A DNA stretch of 5,351 nucleotides from Bifidobacteriaceae bacterium (lineage in GTDB: Bacteria; Actinomycetota; Actinomycetes; Actinomycetales; WQXJ01). Numbering within the stretch: the stretch's first letter is position 1; every line of letters starts with the position of its first letter. Position numbers and translations under genes: made by a program. Of this stretch, positions 1-4,810 are shown one piece after another. Under the pieces are notes generated by a model that saw nothing but the letters and a program-made list of their open reading frames with translations, did not search any database and had not been told where the DNA came from. The stretch covers positions 1-5,351 of the forward strand of contig JAIRXV010000448.1 in NCBI GenBank assembly GCA_031268115.1, in the 5' to 3' direction.

Positions 1-2
1 CA

Positions 3-74
3 GCGAAGCCCACCGCTCCACCCCCCGGAACAGGCACAACCCCCACCGGCGTTTCGCGGGCACATCGCATCTGA
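3..74 (+). CDS. possible C-terminal tail of an upstream gene (unrecognised, partial)
   Basis: The reading frame starting at base 3 is open from the left edge to a TGA at 72-74. It would give a Pro/Thr/Gly-rich tail (AKPTAPPPGTGTTPTG, then VSRAHRI). A terminator-like hairpin begins five bases later, as expected for the end of a plus-strand gene. The evidence is thin. The fragment is only 23 codons long, the other two plus frames are also open here (to 106-108 and 146-148), and the minus strand has no stop in any frame over the first 100 bases. No product can be assigned, and the stretch may be non-coding. Confidence 0.22.
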   Translation, partial: AKPTAPPPGTGTTPTGVSRAHRI

Positions 75-78
75 GGCA

Positions 79-102
79 CGCCAACCACTTGGCGGGCGTT
101 TT
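79..102 (+). terminator. Rho-independent-like terminator upstream of the helicase gene
   Basis: A perfect 6-bp stem (CGCCAA at 79-84 with TTGGCG at 89-94) closes a CCAC loop. GGCG and a run of four T (99-102) follow. The stem plus short T-tract on the plus strand looks like an intrinsic terminator. It would separate an upstream transcript from the helicase gene. The T-run is short, so termination efficiency is uncertain. Confidence 0.5.
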
Positions 103-121
103 AGCTGAGTCTCGTCGGGTG

Positions 122-151
122 TTAGGACTGAGCGGCTCGGTCGGGTAGAGT
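122..151 (+). promoter_or_regulatory. weak promoter candidate for the helicase gene
   Basis: TAGAGT at 146-151 fits a TANNNT -10 box. TTAGGA at 122-127 is a poor (3 of 6) -35 match with an 18-base spacer. The site lies just after the upstream terminator-like hairpin and would give a leader of about 160 bases. A hairpin, GACTGAG (126-132) with CTCGGTC (136-142, one G.U pair), falls in the spacer. Actinobacterial promoters are poorly predicted by eye, so this is only a pointer. Confidence 0.18.
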
Positions 152-202
152 ACATGGCGTTTGTCAGGGCTGACCGGTCGTGTTGCCTGAGATTTCCGTA
201 GA

Positions 203-253
203 CGCCCAGATGGGGCGCGTGACCTTGTGCGATCGGCTGCCGAAGATGGGGCG
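203..253 (+). repeat. direct repeat and small hairpin in the helicase leader
   Basis: The 10-mer AGATGGGGCG occurs at 208-217 and again exactly at 244-253, start to start 36 bases apart. The similarity continues a little (CGTGAC against TGAACG). The first copy also forms a hairpin, CGCCC (203-207) with GGGCG (213-217). Both copies sit between the putative promoter and the helicase start. They could be a protein-binding pair or leader RNA structure, or could be chance in GC-rich DNA. I see no coding region in 103-320. Confidence 0.35.
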
Positions 254-320
254 TGAACGAGCCGCCGGACTTGAGCCGGGGGGGAGCCTGCGCCACGACG
301 CATAAGGACCAAAACACCAT

Positions 321-1976
321 ATGACCGAAACACGCGCGGCCGAGCCGCGCACCGAAGAGGTACCCACTTTTGCCGATTTCGATGTCGATCCGCGGATCGT
401 ATCCGCCCTGGAAGATGTCGGAATCGTCCATCCATTCCCGATTCAAGCTCTCACTCTGCCGGTGGCGCTCGCCCGGCACGACATCATCGGACAGGCCAAG
501 ACGGGCACCGGCAAGACCCTCGGGTTTGGCATTCCGCTGCTGGAGAACGTCATCGGACCCGGGGAGCCAGGATTCGAACTGCTGAAGGCTCCCGGCTCAC
601 CGCAAGCGGCCGTCATCGTCCCAACCAGGGAACTGGCGGTGCAAGTGGCAACGGATCTGGGTGTCGCCGCGTCTCGCCGGTCCGTCCGAATTGTGCAGCT
701 TTACGGGGGCCGCGCCTACGAACCGCAGGTGGCAGCGCTCGGGCGTGGCGCCGAAGTGGTGGTCGGCACACCCGGACGGATGATCGACCTGCTGCGCCAA
801 CGGCATCTAACCCTCGCCCACGCCGCGACCGTGGTATTGGACGAGGCCGACGAAATGCTGGACCTCGGGTTCCTTCCCGACGTAGAAACCTTGATCGCGG
901 CGACCCCGCCTGTGCGACACACCATGCTGTTCTCGGCCACGATGCCAGGCGCGGTGGTCGCGATGGCCAGGCGCTACATGAGCCAACCCACCCACATCCG
1001 CGCACAAGACCCGGACGATCAAGGCGCAACCGTCAAGGACATCAAACAGCTCGTCTACAGGGCTCACGCGCTGGACAAGATCGAGGTCCTGGCCAGGCTG
1101 TTGCAAGCCGAGGGACGCGGGCGGACCATGGTGTTCGCGCGCACCAAACGAACCGCGGCCAAGGTAGCGGACGAACTCGCGGCCCGCGGTTTCGCGGCCG
1201 CCGCAATCCACGGCGATCTTGGGCAGGGAGCGCGCGAGCAGGCGATGCGTGCCTTCCGCAACGGCAAGGTGGACGTACTTGTGGCCACCGATGTCGCCGC
1301 TCGCGGCATCGACGTCGATGACGTTACTCACGTGGTCAACTACCAGGCCCCCGAGGACGAAAAGATTTACCTCCACCGCACCGGACGCACCGGACGGGCC
1401 GGCAACACCGGCACCGCCGTCACGTTCGTGGACTGGGACGACGTGCCACGCTGGGGCATGATCGACCGCATCCTAGAAATCGGAGTCCCCGAGCCTGTAG
1501 AGACGTATTCGACATCGCCTCACCTCTACACCGACCTGGCCATTCCCGCCGGAGCGACCGGGTCGCTGCCGCGCTCGAAGCGAACAGCCGCAGGGCTGGA
1601 TGCCGAGCAACTGGAGGACCTTGGCGAAACGGGCCGGCGAAACCGCTCTGGAAGCCGCAGCGCTGGGCGGCGCGAGGGCGATGGGCGCAGGGGTTCCGGG
1701 CGCGGTGGCCCCGCACGAAAATCGGGCGGCTTCGGGGGCGCCGGCGGCGGGTCGGGCGCCGGGCGCGGAACCAGCGCCAGGCGGGGGACCGCGAACCGAT
1801 CGGACGCGGGACGCGACGCGCCGAGCGGCGGAACTCGCCGATCCCGAACCGAGGCCGAGGCCCATCGCCGCGCGGAGACCGATCTGGCGGTGCGTCGGGA
1901 CGGCGCATCGTCCGGCCGGACCGAACGCCGCACGCGCAAGCGCCGCCGCACGAACCGGATCAACGCCGCCGATTAG
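321..1976 (+). CDS. rhlE: DEAD-box ATP-dependent RNA helicase, RhlE/CsdA-like
   Basis: This is a 551-residue cytosolic ATP-dependent RNA helicase, probably acting in ribosome assembly, mRNA turnover or cold adaptation. The full DEAD-box set is visible in order: Q motif (about 17-42, FPIQ at 39-42), motif I AKTGTGKT (59-66), Ia PTREL (101-105), GG (129-130), Ib TPGR (150-153), II DEAD (174-177), III SAT (205-207), IV MVFART (270-275), V ATDVAARGID (322-331), VI HRTGRTGRAG (352-361). A short insertion (about 79-93) lies between motifs I and Ia. From about 438 the protein is a low-complexity Arg/Gly/Ser/Ala-rich basic tail ending RKRRRTNRINAAD, likely an extra RNA-binding region. The start is supported by AAGGA at 304-308 (12 bases upstream, rather far) and by the Q motif following soon after. 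The next gene lies 387 bases downstream, so this is probably monocistronic. The helicase assignment is certain; the choice of rhlE over deaD/csdA rests on resemblance to actinobacterial RhlE. Confidence 0.95.
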   Translation: MTETRAAEPRTEEVPTFADFDVDPRIVSALEDVGIVHPFPIQALTLPVALARHDIIGQAKTGTGKTLGFGIPLLENVIGPGEPGFELLKAPGSPQAAVIVPTRELAVQVATDLGVAASRRSVRIVQLYGGRAYEPQVAALGRGAEVVVGTPGRMIDLLRQRHLTLAHAATVVLDEADEMLDLGFLPDVETLIAATPPVRHTMLFSATMPGAVVAMARRYMSQPTHIRAQDPDDQGATVKDIKQLVYRAHALDKIEVLARLLQAEGRGRTMVFARTKRTAAKVADELAARGFAAAAIHGDLGQGAREQAMRAFRNGKVDVLVATDVAARGIDVDDVTHVVNYQAPEDEKIYLHRTGRTGRAGNTGTAVTFVDWDDVPRWGMIDRILEIGVPEPVETYSTSPHLYTDLAIPAGATGSLPRSKRTAAGLDAEQLEDLGETGRRNRSGSRSAGRREGDGRRGSGRGGPARKSGGFGGAGGGSGAGRGTSARRGTANRSDAGRDAPSGGTRRSRTEAEAHRRAETDLAVRRDGASSGRTERRTRKRRRTNRINAAD

Positions 1977-1987
1977 CGGCCGAGGAT

Positions 1988-2005
1988 GTCGGGAGAAGCC
2001 CCGAC
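1988..2005 (+). terminator. hairpin after the helicase stop, possible terminator
   Basis: GTCGGG (1988-1993) pairs perfectly with CCCGAC (2000-2005) around a six-base loop, starting 11 bases past the helicase TAG. No T-run follows; the sequence continues C/G-rich. It may be a U-less terminator or an RNA-stabilising 3' hairpin. A second CCCGAC at 2011-2016, part of a tandem repeat, offers an alternative partner for the 5' arm. Confidence 0.35.
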
Positions 2006-2023
2006 CCGGCCCCGACCCGGCCC
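1999..2023 (+). repeat. 11-bp tandem duplication
   Basis: CCCCGACCCGG is present twice back to back (1999-2009 and 2010-2020), followed by CCC, the start of a third unit. It overlaps the 3' arm of the hairpin at 1988-2005. It looks like a simple slippage duplication in GC-rich spacer DNA. Confidence 0.7.
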
Positions 2024-2086
2024 TGGACGCGCGAGCTCGGCGCGCTGGCGAACGGTAGACGACGCCGTTGGCGCGCCTTTGTCCTG

Positions 2087-2111
2087 GGACGCCGGTGAAT
2101 AACCGGCGTCC
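2087..2111 (+). promoter_or_regulatory. perfect 10-bp hairpin directly upstream of structured element copy 1
   Basis: GGACGCCGGT (2087-2096) and ACCGGCGTCC (2102-2111) form an uninterrupted 10-bp stem with a GAATA loop. The stem ends exactly where the 50-base element begins at 2112, so the two helices could stack coaxially in RNA. There is no T-run downstream. It may be a terminator of the helicase transcript, part of a larger serC leader RNA, or a DNA palindrome bound by protein. Copy 2 of the element lacks this neighbour. Confidence 0.55.
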
Positions 2112-2161
2112 GACCGCGTCAGCGGGGAAGAGCGTAGCTCTGACCTGCTGAAACGCGGCAG
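2112..2161 (+). repeat. structured 50-base element, copy 1 (upstream of serC)
   Basis: This sequence matches 4696-4745 at 42 of 50 positions with no gaps. It folds as one long hairpin. CCGCGT (2114-2119) pairs with ACGCGG (2153-2158), with an AA bulge (2151-2152) on the 3' side. CAGCGGG (2120-2126) pairs with CCTGCTG (2144-2150) and includes one G.U pair. A GA/GA internal loop (2127-2128 and 2142-2143) could form tandem sheared G.A pairs. AGAGC (2129-2133) pairs with GCTCT (2137-2141) around a GTA loop. Two differences between the copies preserve pairing. It lies in the serC leader, about 200 bases before the start codon. It does not match any riboswitch class I can recall (SAM-I, SAM-IV, glycine, TPP, T-box and others considered). 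It may be cis-regulatory RNA or a dispersed extragenic palindrome. Confidence 0.75.
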
Positions 2162-2203
2162 CCCGAGATACGAAAACTCGGCTCGTCTGCACACGTTTCA
2201 GCA
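2146..2203 (+). promoter_or_regulatory. alternative (competing) hairpin in the serC leader
   Basis: TGCTGAAACG (2146-2155), the 3' arm of the element hairpin, is perfectly complementary to CGTTTCAGCA (2194-2203). Inside, GCAG (2158-2161) can pair with CTGC (2187-2190), and CCGAG (2163-2167) with CTCGG (2177-2181) around ATACGAAAA. This 19-bp interrupted hairpin cannot coexist with the hairpin at 2114-2158. That is the layout expected of an attenuator or riboswitch expression platform. No T-run follows 2203 (CAACAAAGG), so if it acts as a terminator it would be U-less or Rho-linked. The downstream arm also resembles an inverted partial copy of the element's 3' half, an alternative origin. Confidence 0.5.
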
Positions 2204-2218
2204 ACAAAGGCAGCTAGC

Positions 2219-2270
2219 GGGGCTTCGCCTCGGACCGTCAAGCAGTCCGCCACTTTCCATCTCGGAAAGT
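2219..2270 (+). promoter_or_regulatory. series of small hairpins in the serC leader
   Basis: Three consecutive stem-loops fill this stretch. GGGGC (2219-2223) pairs with GCCTC (2227-2231, one G.U) around TTC. CGGAC (2231-2235) pairs with GTCCG (2245-2249). ACTTTCC (2252-2258) pairs perfectly with GGAAAGT (2264-2270) around ATCTC. The first two share base 2231. From 2271 to the serC start at 2364 I see only short possible pairings and no gene. With the upstream hairpins, almost the whole 1988-2270 spacer can fold, consistent with a structured 5' leader for serC. Confidence 0.4.
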
Positions 2271-2363
2271 CAGCGCAGACGTCGGCAGCTCGAACACCGA
2301 GGACACCCTGCGGCGCCGAGGCAGTGGGCCAAGCGCACCGCGGATCGTGGAACAATTCCGCCC

Positions 2364-3446
2364 ATGCGCGTCTACAACTTTTCCGCCGGTCCCGCCATGC
2401 TCCCGCTCGAAGCGCTCCAGCGCGCCCAAAGCGAGTTGACCGATTGGCAAGGGTCCGGGATGTCTGTCGTGGAGGTTTCCCACAGGGGCAAAGCGTTCGT
2501 GGCGTGTGCCGCGCAGGCTGAGCTGACCCTCAGAGATCTCCTGGCTATCCCCGAGAACTACCGGGTGCTATTCCTGCAAGGTGGGGCTTCGGCCCAGTTC
2601 GCCGCCGTACCCATGAACCTAACTAGCCCCGGCGATACTGTCGCCTACCTGAAGACTGGCTCGTGGTCCGGCAAGGCCATCTCGGCGGCCCGCGCCCAGG
2701 AACTCGACGTGGCTGTGATCGCGGACGAGGCCGCCCGCAGCTACACCACCGTCCCCGCTCCAGGTTCCTACGCGCTGCCGCCGAGTGCCGCTTACCTGCA
2801 TTACACGCCTAACGAGACGATTGGCGGAGTGGAATTCGACTATATCCCTGAGGCCGATGGCGTTCCCCTGATCGCGGACATGTCCTCAACTATCCTCTCC
2901 CAACCCATTGACGTGTCCCGTTATGGCGTGATCTACGCCGGGGCCCAGAAGAATATGGGCCCGTCTGGATTGTGCGTCGCGATAGTCCGCGACGACCTGC
3001 TGGGCCACGCCCGGCCGACCACGCCGTCTGTGCTAGATTTCGCGGCGATGGCCGCGTCGGATTCGATGCTCAACACGCCGCCCACTTTTGCGGTCTACCT
3101 GTTGGGGCTCATTCTCGAATGGCTGGAGCAGGCCGGCGGCTTGGCTTCGATGGCGACACGCAACCGCGCCAAGGCGGACGCTCTATATGGGGCAATCGAC
3201 GCCTCGCCGTTTTACTCCAACCCGGTGGCGCTCAACGCCCGCTCTCGCATGAATATACCGTTCACCTTGGCCGATGCTTCGCTGGACGGACTGTTTCTGG
3301 CCGGAGCCGAGTCCGCTGGTCTGACGAACCTCAAGGGCCACCGCTCGGTGGGCGGCATGCGGGCCAGCATCTACAACGCCATGCCACTTGAAGGAGTCAA
3401 GGCCCTGATCGATTTCATGGCCGAATTCGAAGCCCGCCACGCCTGA
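2364..3446 (+). CDS. serC: phosphoserine aminotransferase
   Basis: This is a 360-residue PLP enzyme (EC 2.6.1.52) that converts 3-phosphohydroxypyruvate plus glutamate to O-phosphoserine, step two of serine synthesis. It is a cytosolic class V aminotransferase. Visible landmarks: N-terminal YNFSAGPAMLP (4-14), SHRGK with Arg41 (39-43), the phosphate-binding GGAS loop (73-76), Trp101, TPNETIGG (148-155), Asp172 in ADMSS, the PLP lysine Lys196 in YAGAQKNMGPSG (191-202), and the C-terminal HRSVGGMRASIYNAMP (326-341). Length and motifs match the E. coli/Bacillus SerC type (about 360 residues), not the mycobacterial type I remember, which begins with 'GRFGSGPSKVR'. The loop reads GGAS where E. coli has GGAR. 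Start support is weak: GTGGA at 2347-2351 lies 12 bases upstream, but MRVYNFSAGP is the expected N-terminus. AACAAT at 2351-2356 might be a -10 box giving a nearly leaderless mRNA, an alternative to the long structured leader. Probably co-transcribed with serA. Confidence 0.96.
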   Translation: MRVYNFSAGPAMLPLEALQRAQSELTDWQGSGMSVVEVSHRGKAFVACAAQAELTLRDLLAIPENYRVLFLQGGASAQFAAVPMNLTSPGDTVAYLKTGSWSGKAISAARAQELDVAVIADEAARSYTTVPAPGSYALPPSAAYLHYTPNETIGGVEFDYIPEADGVPLIADMSSTILSQPIDVSRYGVIYAGAQKNMGPSGLCVAIVRDDLLGHARPTTPSVLDFAAMAASDSMLNTPPTFAVYLLGLILEWLEQAGGLASMATRNRAKADALYGAIDASPFYSNPVALNARSRMNIPFTLADASLDGLFLAGAESAGLTNLKGHRSVGGMRASIYNAMPLEGVKALIDFMAEFEARHA

Positions 3447-3500
3447 TCGGCACCCAACCACGTTTCGCCCTTTCACACTCACCCACCGGATTGGAATCCT

Positions 3501-4670
3501 ATGACATACCGCGTCCGCACGCTCAACAACATCTCTTACACGGGATTGAGTCGCTTCCCCGCCGAGCGCTACACCGTTGACCCCGACGATCCGGCACCTA
3601 ACGCCTTGCTGCTGCGTTCGGCTAACTTGCACGGCCAAGACATCCCAGAATCTCTCCTGGCCGTGGCGCGGGCCGGCGCGGGTACCAACAATATTCCGAT
3701 ACCCGAGTACTCGGCCCGCGGGATCCCCGTGTTCAACACGCCCGGCGCGAACGCCAACGCCGTCAAAGAACTCGTGATCGCCGCTCTGTTCTTGGCGGCC
3801 CGCAATATCGTTCCGGCGGCGGCGGTCGCTCACCGCCTCGAAGGGGACGCCGACGAGATGAGCGCGGCGGTCGAAACGGGTAAGAAGGCCTTCGCGGGAT
3901 TCGAGTTGCCTGGCCGCACGCTCGGTGTGATCGGTCTGGGCGCCATCGGCGTCGAGGTTGCCAACGCGGCCACTGCCCTGGGGATGCGGGTGATCGGTTT
4001 CGATCCGGCAGTCACCGTGGAGCATGCATGGAAGCTGTCCTCGTTCGTGGAGCGGATCACTTCGCTGGACGAACTGCTCCAGCGGGCCGACATCGTCAGC
4101 GTGCATGTCCCGTTGATTCCCGCAACGCGCGGTTTGATTGGGACCGACCAGTTGGCGCGGATGCGCGCTTCGGCCGTCCTGGTGAACTTTGCGCGCGGCC
4201 CGATTGTGGACGAGACGGCGGTGGTCCAGGCGCTGGAGACCGATTCGCTGCGCGGCTACGTCTGCGATTTTCCGACCCCGGCGTTGAACAAGCGGGCCCG
4301 CGTGGTGACCCTTCCCCACCTGGGCGCCTCAACCGCCGAGGCCGAGGAGAATTGCGCCGTCATGGCGGTGGATCAGCTGCGCGGCTACCTCGAAAACGGC
4401 ACTATCCGCAACTCCGTCAACTTCCCCGAAGCGGGCCTGAGCCGCGCGCCGGACACGGCCCGTCTCGCCATCGTCAATTCCAACGTTCCGAATATGGTGG
4501 GCCAAATCTCAACGCTGGTGGCGGGTGCCGGCCTCAACATCTCCGATCTGCTCAACAAGTCCAAAGGCGACCTCGCGTACACCTTGGTGGATGTGGAGGG
4601 AGATGTCGGCCAGGACCTGTTTGCGCAGGTCAAATCAATCGAAGGGGTTCTCACGGCCCGGCTGCTCTAA
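3501..4670 (+). CDS. serA: D-3-phosphoglycerate dehydrogenase with C-terminal ACT domain
   Basis: This is a 389-residue NAD-dependent enzyme (EC 1.1.1.95) that oxidises 3-phosphoglycerate to 3-phosphohydroxypyruvate, the committed step of serine synthesis and the step before SerC. The substrate-binding region is at about 54-90 (AGTNNIPIPEYSARGIPVFN, ANANAVKE). The Rossmann fold has GLGAIG (145-150) with acidic Asp168 after the second strand. The catalytic Arg is Arg232 (NFARGPIVDE) and the catalytic His is His273 (PHLGAST). The usual Glu about 29 residues after the Arg (DVFxxEP in other PGDHs) is not visible; the segment reads YVCDFPTPALNK. Residues about 319-389 form an ACT domain (NSNVPNMVGQIS, AGLNISDLLNKSKG), which suggests serine feedback inhibition. 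This is the short type, not the roughly 530-residue mycobacterial SerA. It starts 54 bases after serC. GGA at 3493-3495 is a weak ribosome-binding site, and the N-terminus YRVRTLNNIS fits the family. The TAA stop lies in the loop of a hairpin. Confidence 0.95.
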   Translation: MTYRVRTLNNISYTGLSRFPAERYTVDPDDPAPNALLLRSANLHGQDIPESLLAVARAGAGTNNIPIPEYSARGIPVFNTPGANANAVKELVIAALFLAARNIVPAAAVAHRLEGDADEMSAAVETGKKAFAGFELPGRTLGVIGLGAIGVEVANAATALGMRVIGFDPAVTVEHAWKLSSFVERITSLDELLQRADIVSVHVPLIPATRGLIGTDQLARMRASAVLVNFARGPIVDETAVVQALETDSLRGYVCDFPTPALNKRARVVTLPHLGASTAEAEENCAVMAVDQLRGYLENGTIRNSVNFPEAGLSRAPDTARLAIVNSNVPNMVGQISTLVAGAGLNISDLLNKSKGDLAYTLVDVEGDVGQDLFAQVKSIEGVLTARLL

Positions 4671-4680
4671 GAGGCCGGGC
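4656..4680 (+). terminator. hairpin enclosing the serA stop codon
   Basis: GCCCGGC (4656-4662) pairs perfectly with GCCGGGC (4674-4680). Inside, CTC (4665-4667) pairs with GAG (4671-4673), leaving TAA (4668-4670), the serA stop codon, as the loop. The 5' arm is coding sequence. GACAAAG follows and there is no T-run, so it is either a U-less terminator or an mRNA 3'-stabilising hairpin for serC-serA. A ribosome at the stop codon would keep it open. Confidence 0.5.
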
Positions 4681-4695
4681 GACAAAGCTGCCGAC

Positions 4696-4745
4696 GACCG
4701 CGTCAGCTGGCAAGGACCAAGCCCTGACCAGCTGAAACGCGGCAG
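4696..4745 (+). repeat. structured 50-base element, copy 2 (downstream of serA)
   Basis: This is the second copy, in the same orientation as 2112-2161 and starting 2,584 bases later. CCGCGT (4698-4703) pairs with ACGCGG (4737-4742), with the same AA bulge (4735-4736). CAGCTGG (4704-4710) pairs with CCAGCTG (4728-4734); here the middle pair is U-A instead of G.U. The internal loop is CA/GA. AGGAC (4713-4717) and GCCCT (4721-4725) pair with one A.C mismatch around CAA. It lies between convergent serA and metG, so no plus-strand gene follows within the window. That fits a transcript-end element or dispersed palindrome better than a simple leader riboswitch. The switching arm found after copy 1 is absent here. 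Confidence 0.75.
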
Positions 4746-4762
4746 TCAGCCTCGTGGTCGGC

Positions 4763-4800
4763 GTCGATACGGACGGTGGCGTAGGCCACAACCGTATGAC
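4763..4800 (-). terminator. hairpin just past metG, possible terminator
   Basis: Going from metG on the minus strand, a hairpin begins 10 bases past the stop codon. In plus-strand terms, GTC (4763-4765) pairs with GAC (4798-4800), with one bulged G. ATACGG (4767-4772) pairs with CCGTAT (4792-4797). After an ACG/AA internal loop, GTGGC (4776-4780) pairs with GCCAC (4785-4789) around GTAG. There is no T-run on the minus strand. The position suggests it ends or stabilises the metG mRNA and keeps it from running into serA. Confidence 0.45.
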
Positions 4801-4810
4801 CGGGGACCCG

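Noticed and set aside
1600..2058. 152-codon plus-strand frame overlapping the helicase tail
   Set aside because: It lies mostly inside the Arg/Gly-rich end of the helicase in another frame. Its Ala/Pro/Arg composition is what GC-rich coding DNA gives out of frame, and it matches no family I know.
1986..2102. 38-codon frame (ATG at 1986) after the helicase stop, ending in the loop of the 2087-2111 hairpin
   Set aside because: GAGG sits directly against the ATG with no spacing for ribosome binding, and the product is Arg/Pro-rich over a tandem repeat with no Ser clustering. It is probably chance.
2112..2203. Known SAM-I/SAM-IV riboswitch (GAAAC-GCGGCAGCC looks somewhat like the conserved 'GAAAC..CGGCAACC')
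   Set aside because: The resemblance is limited to that short string. The GUGCNAAUUCC segment and multi-helix junction of SAM-I/IV are missing, and copy 2 has no downstream gene.
2112..2203. T-box leader for serine
   Set aside because: No T-box bulge sequence (UGGN-type antiterminator motif) or specifier loop can be recognised, and the hairpin is too compact.
3183..4319. 378-codon minus-strand frame opposite serC and serA
   Set aside because: It is antisense to two well-identified enzymes, lacks recognisable domains, and spans the serC-serA junction. It is an expected shadow frame in high-GC DNA.
2112..4745. CRISPR array or insertion sequence ends
   Set aside because: There are only two copies 2.6 kb apart in the same orientation, with genes for serine synthesis between them. 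No transposase, spacers or target-site duplication are seen.
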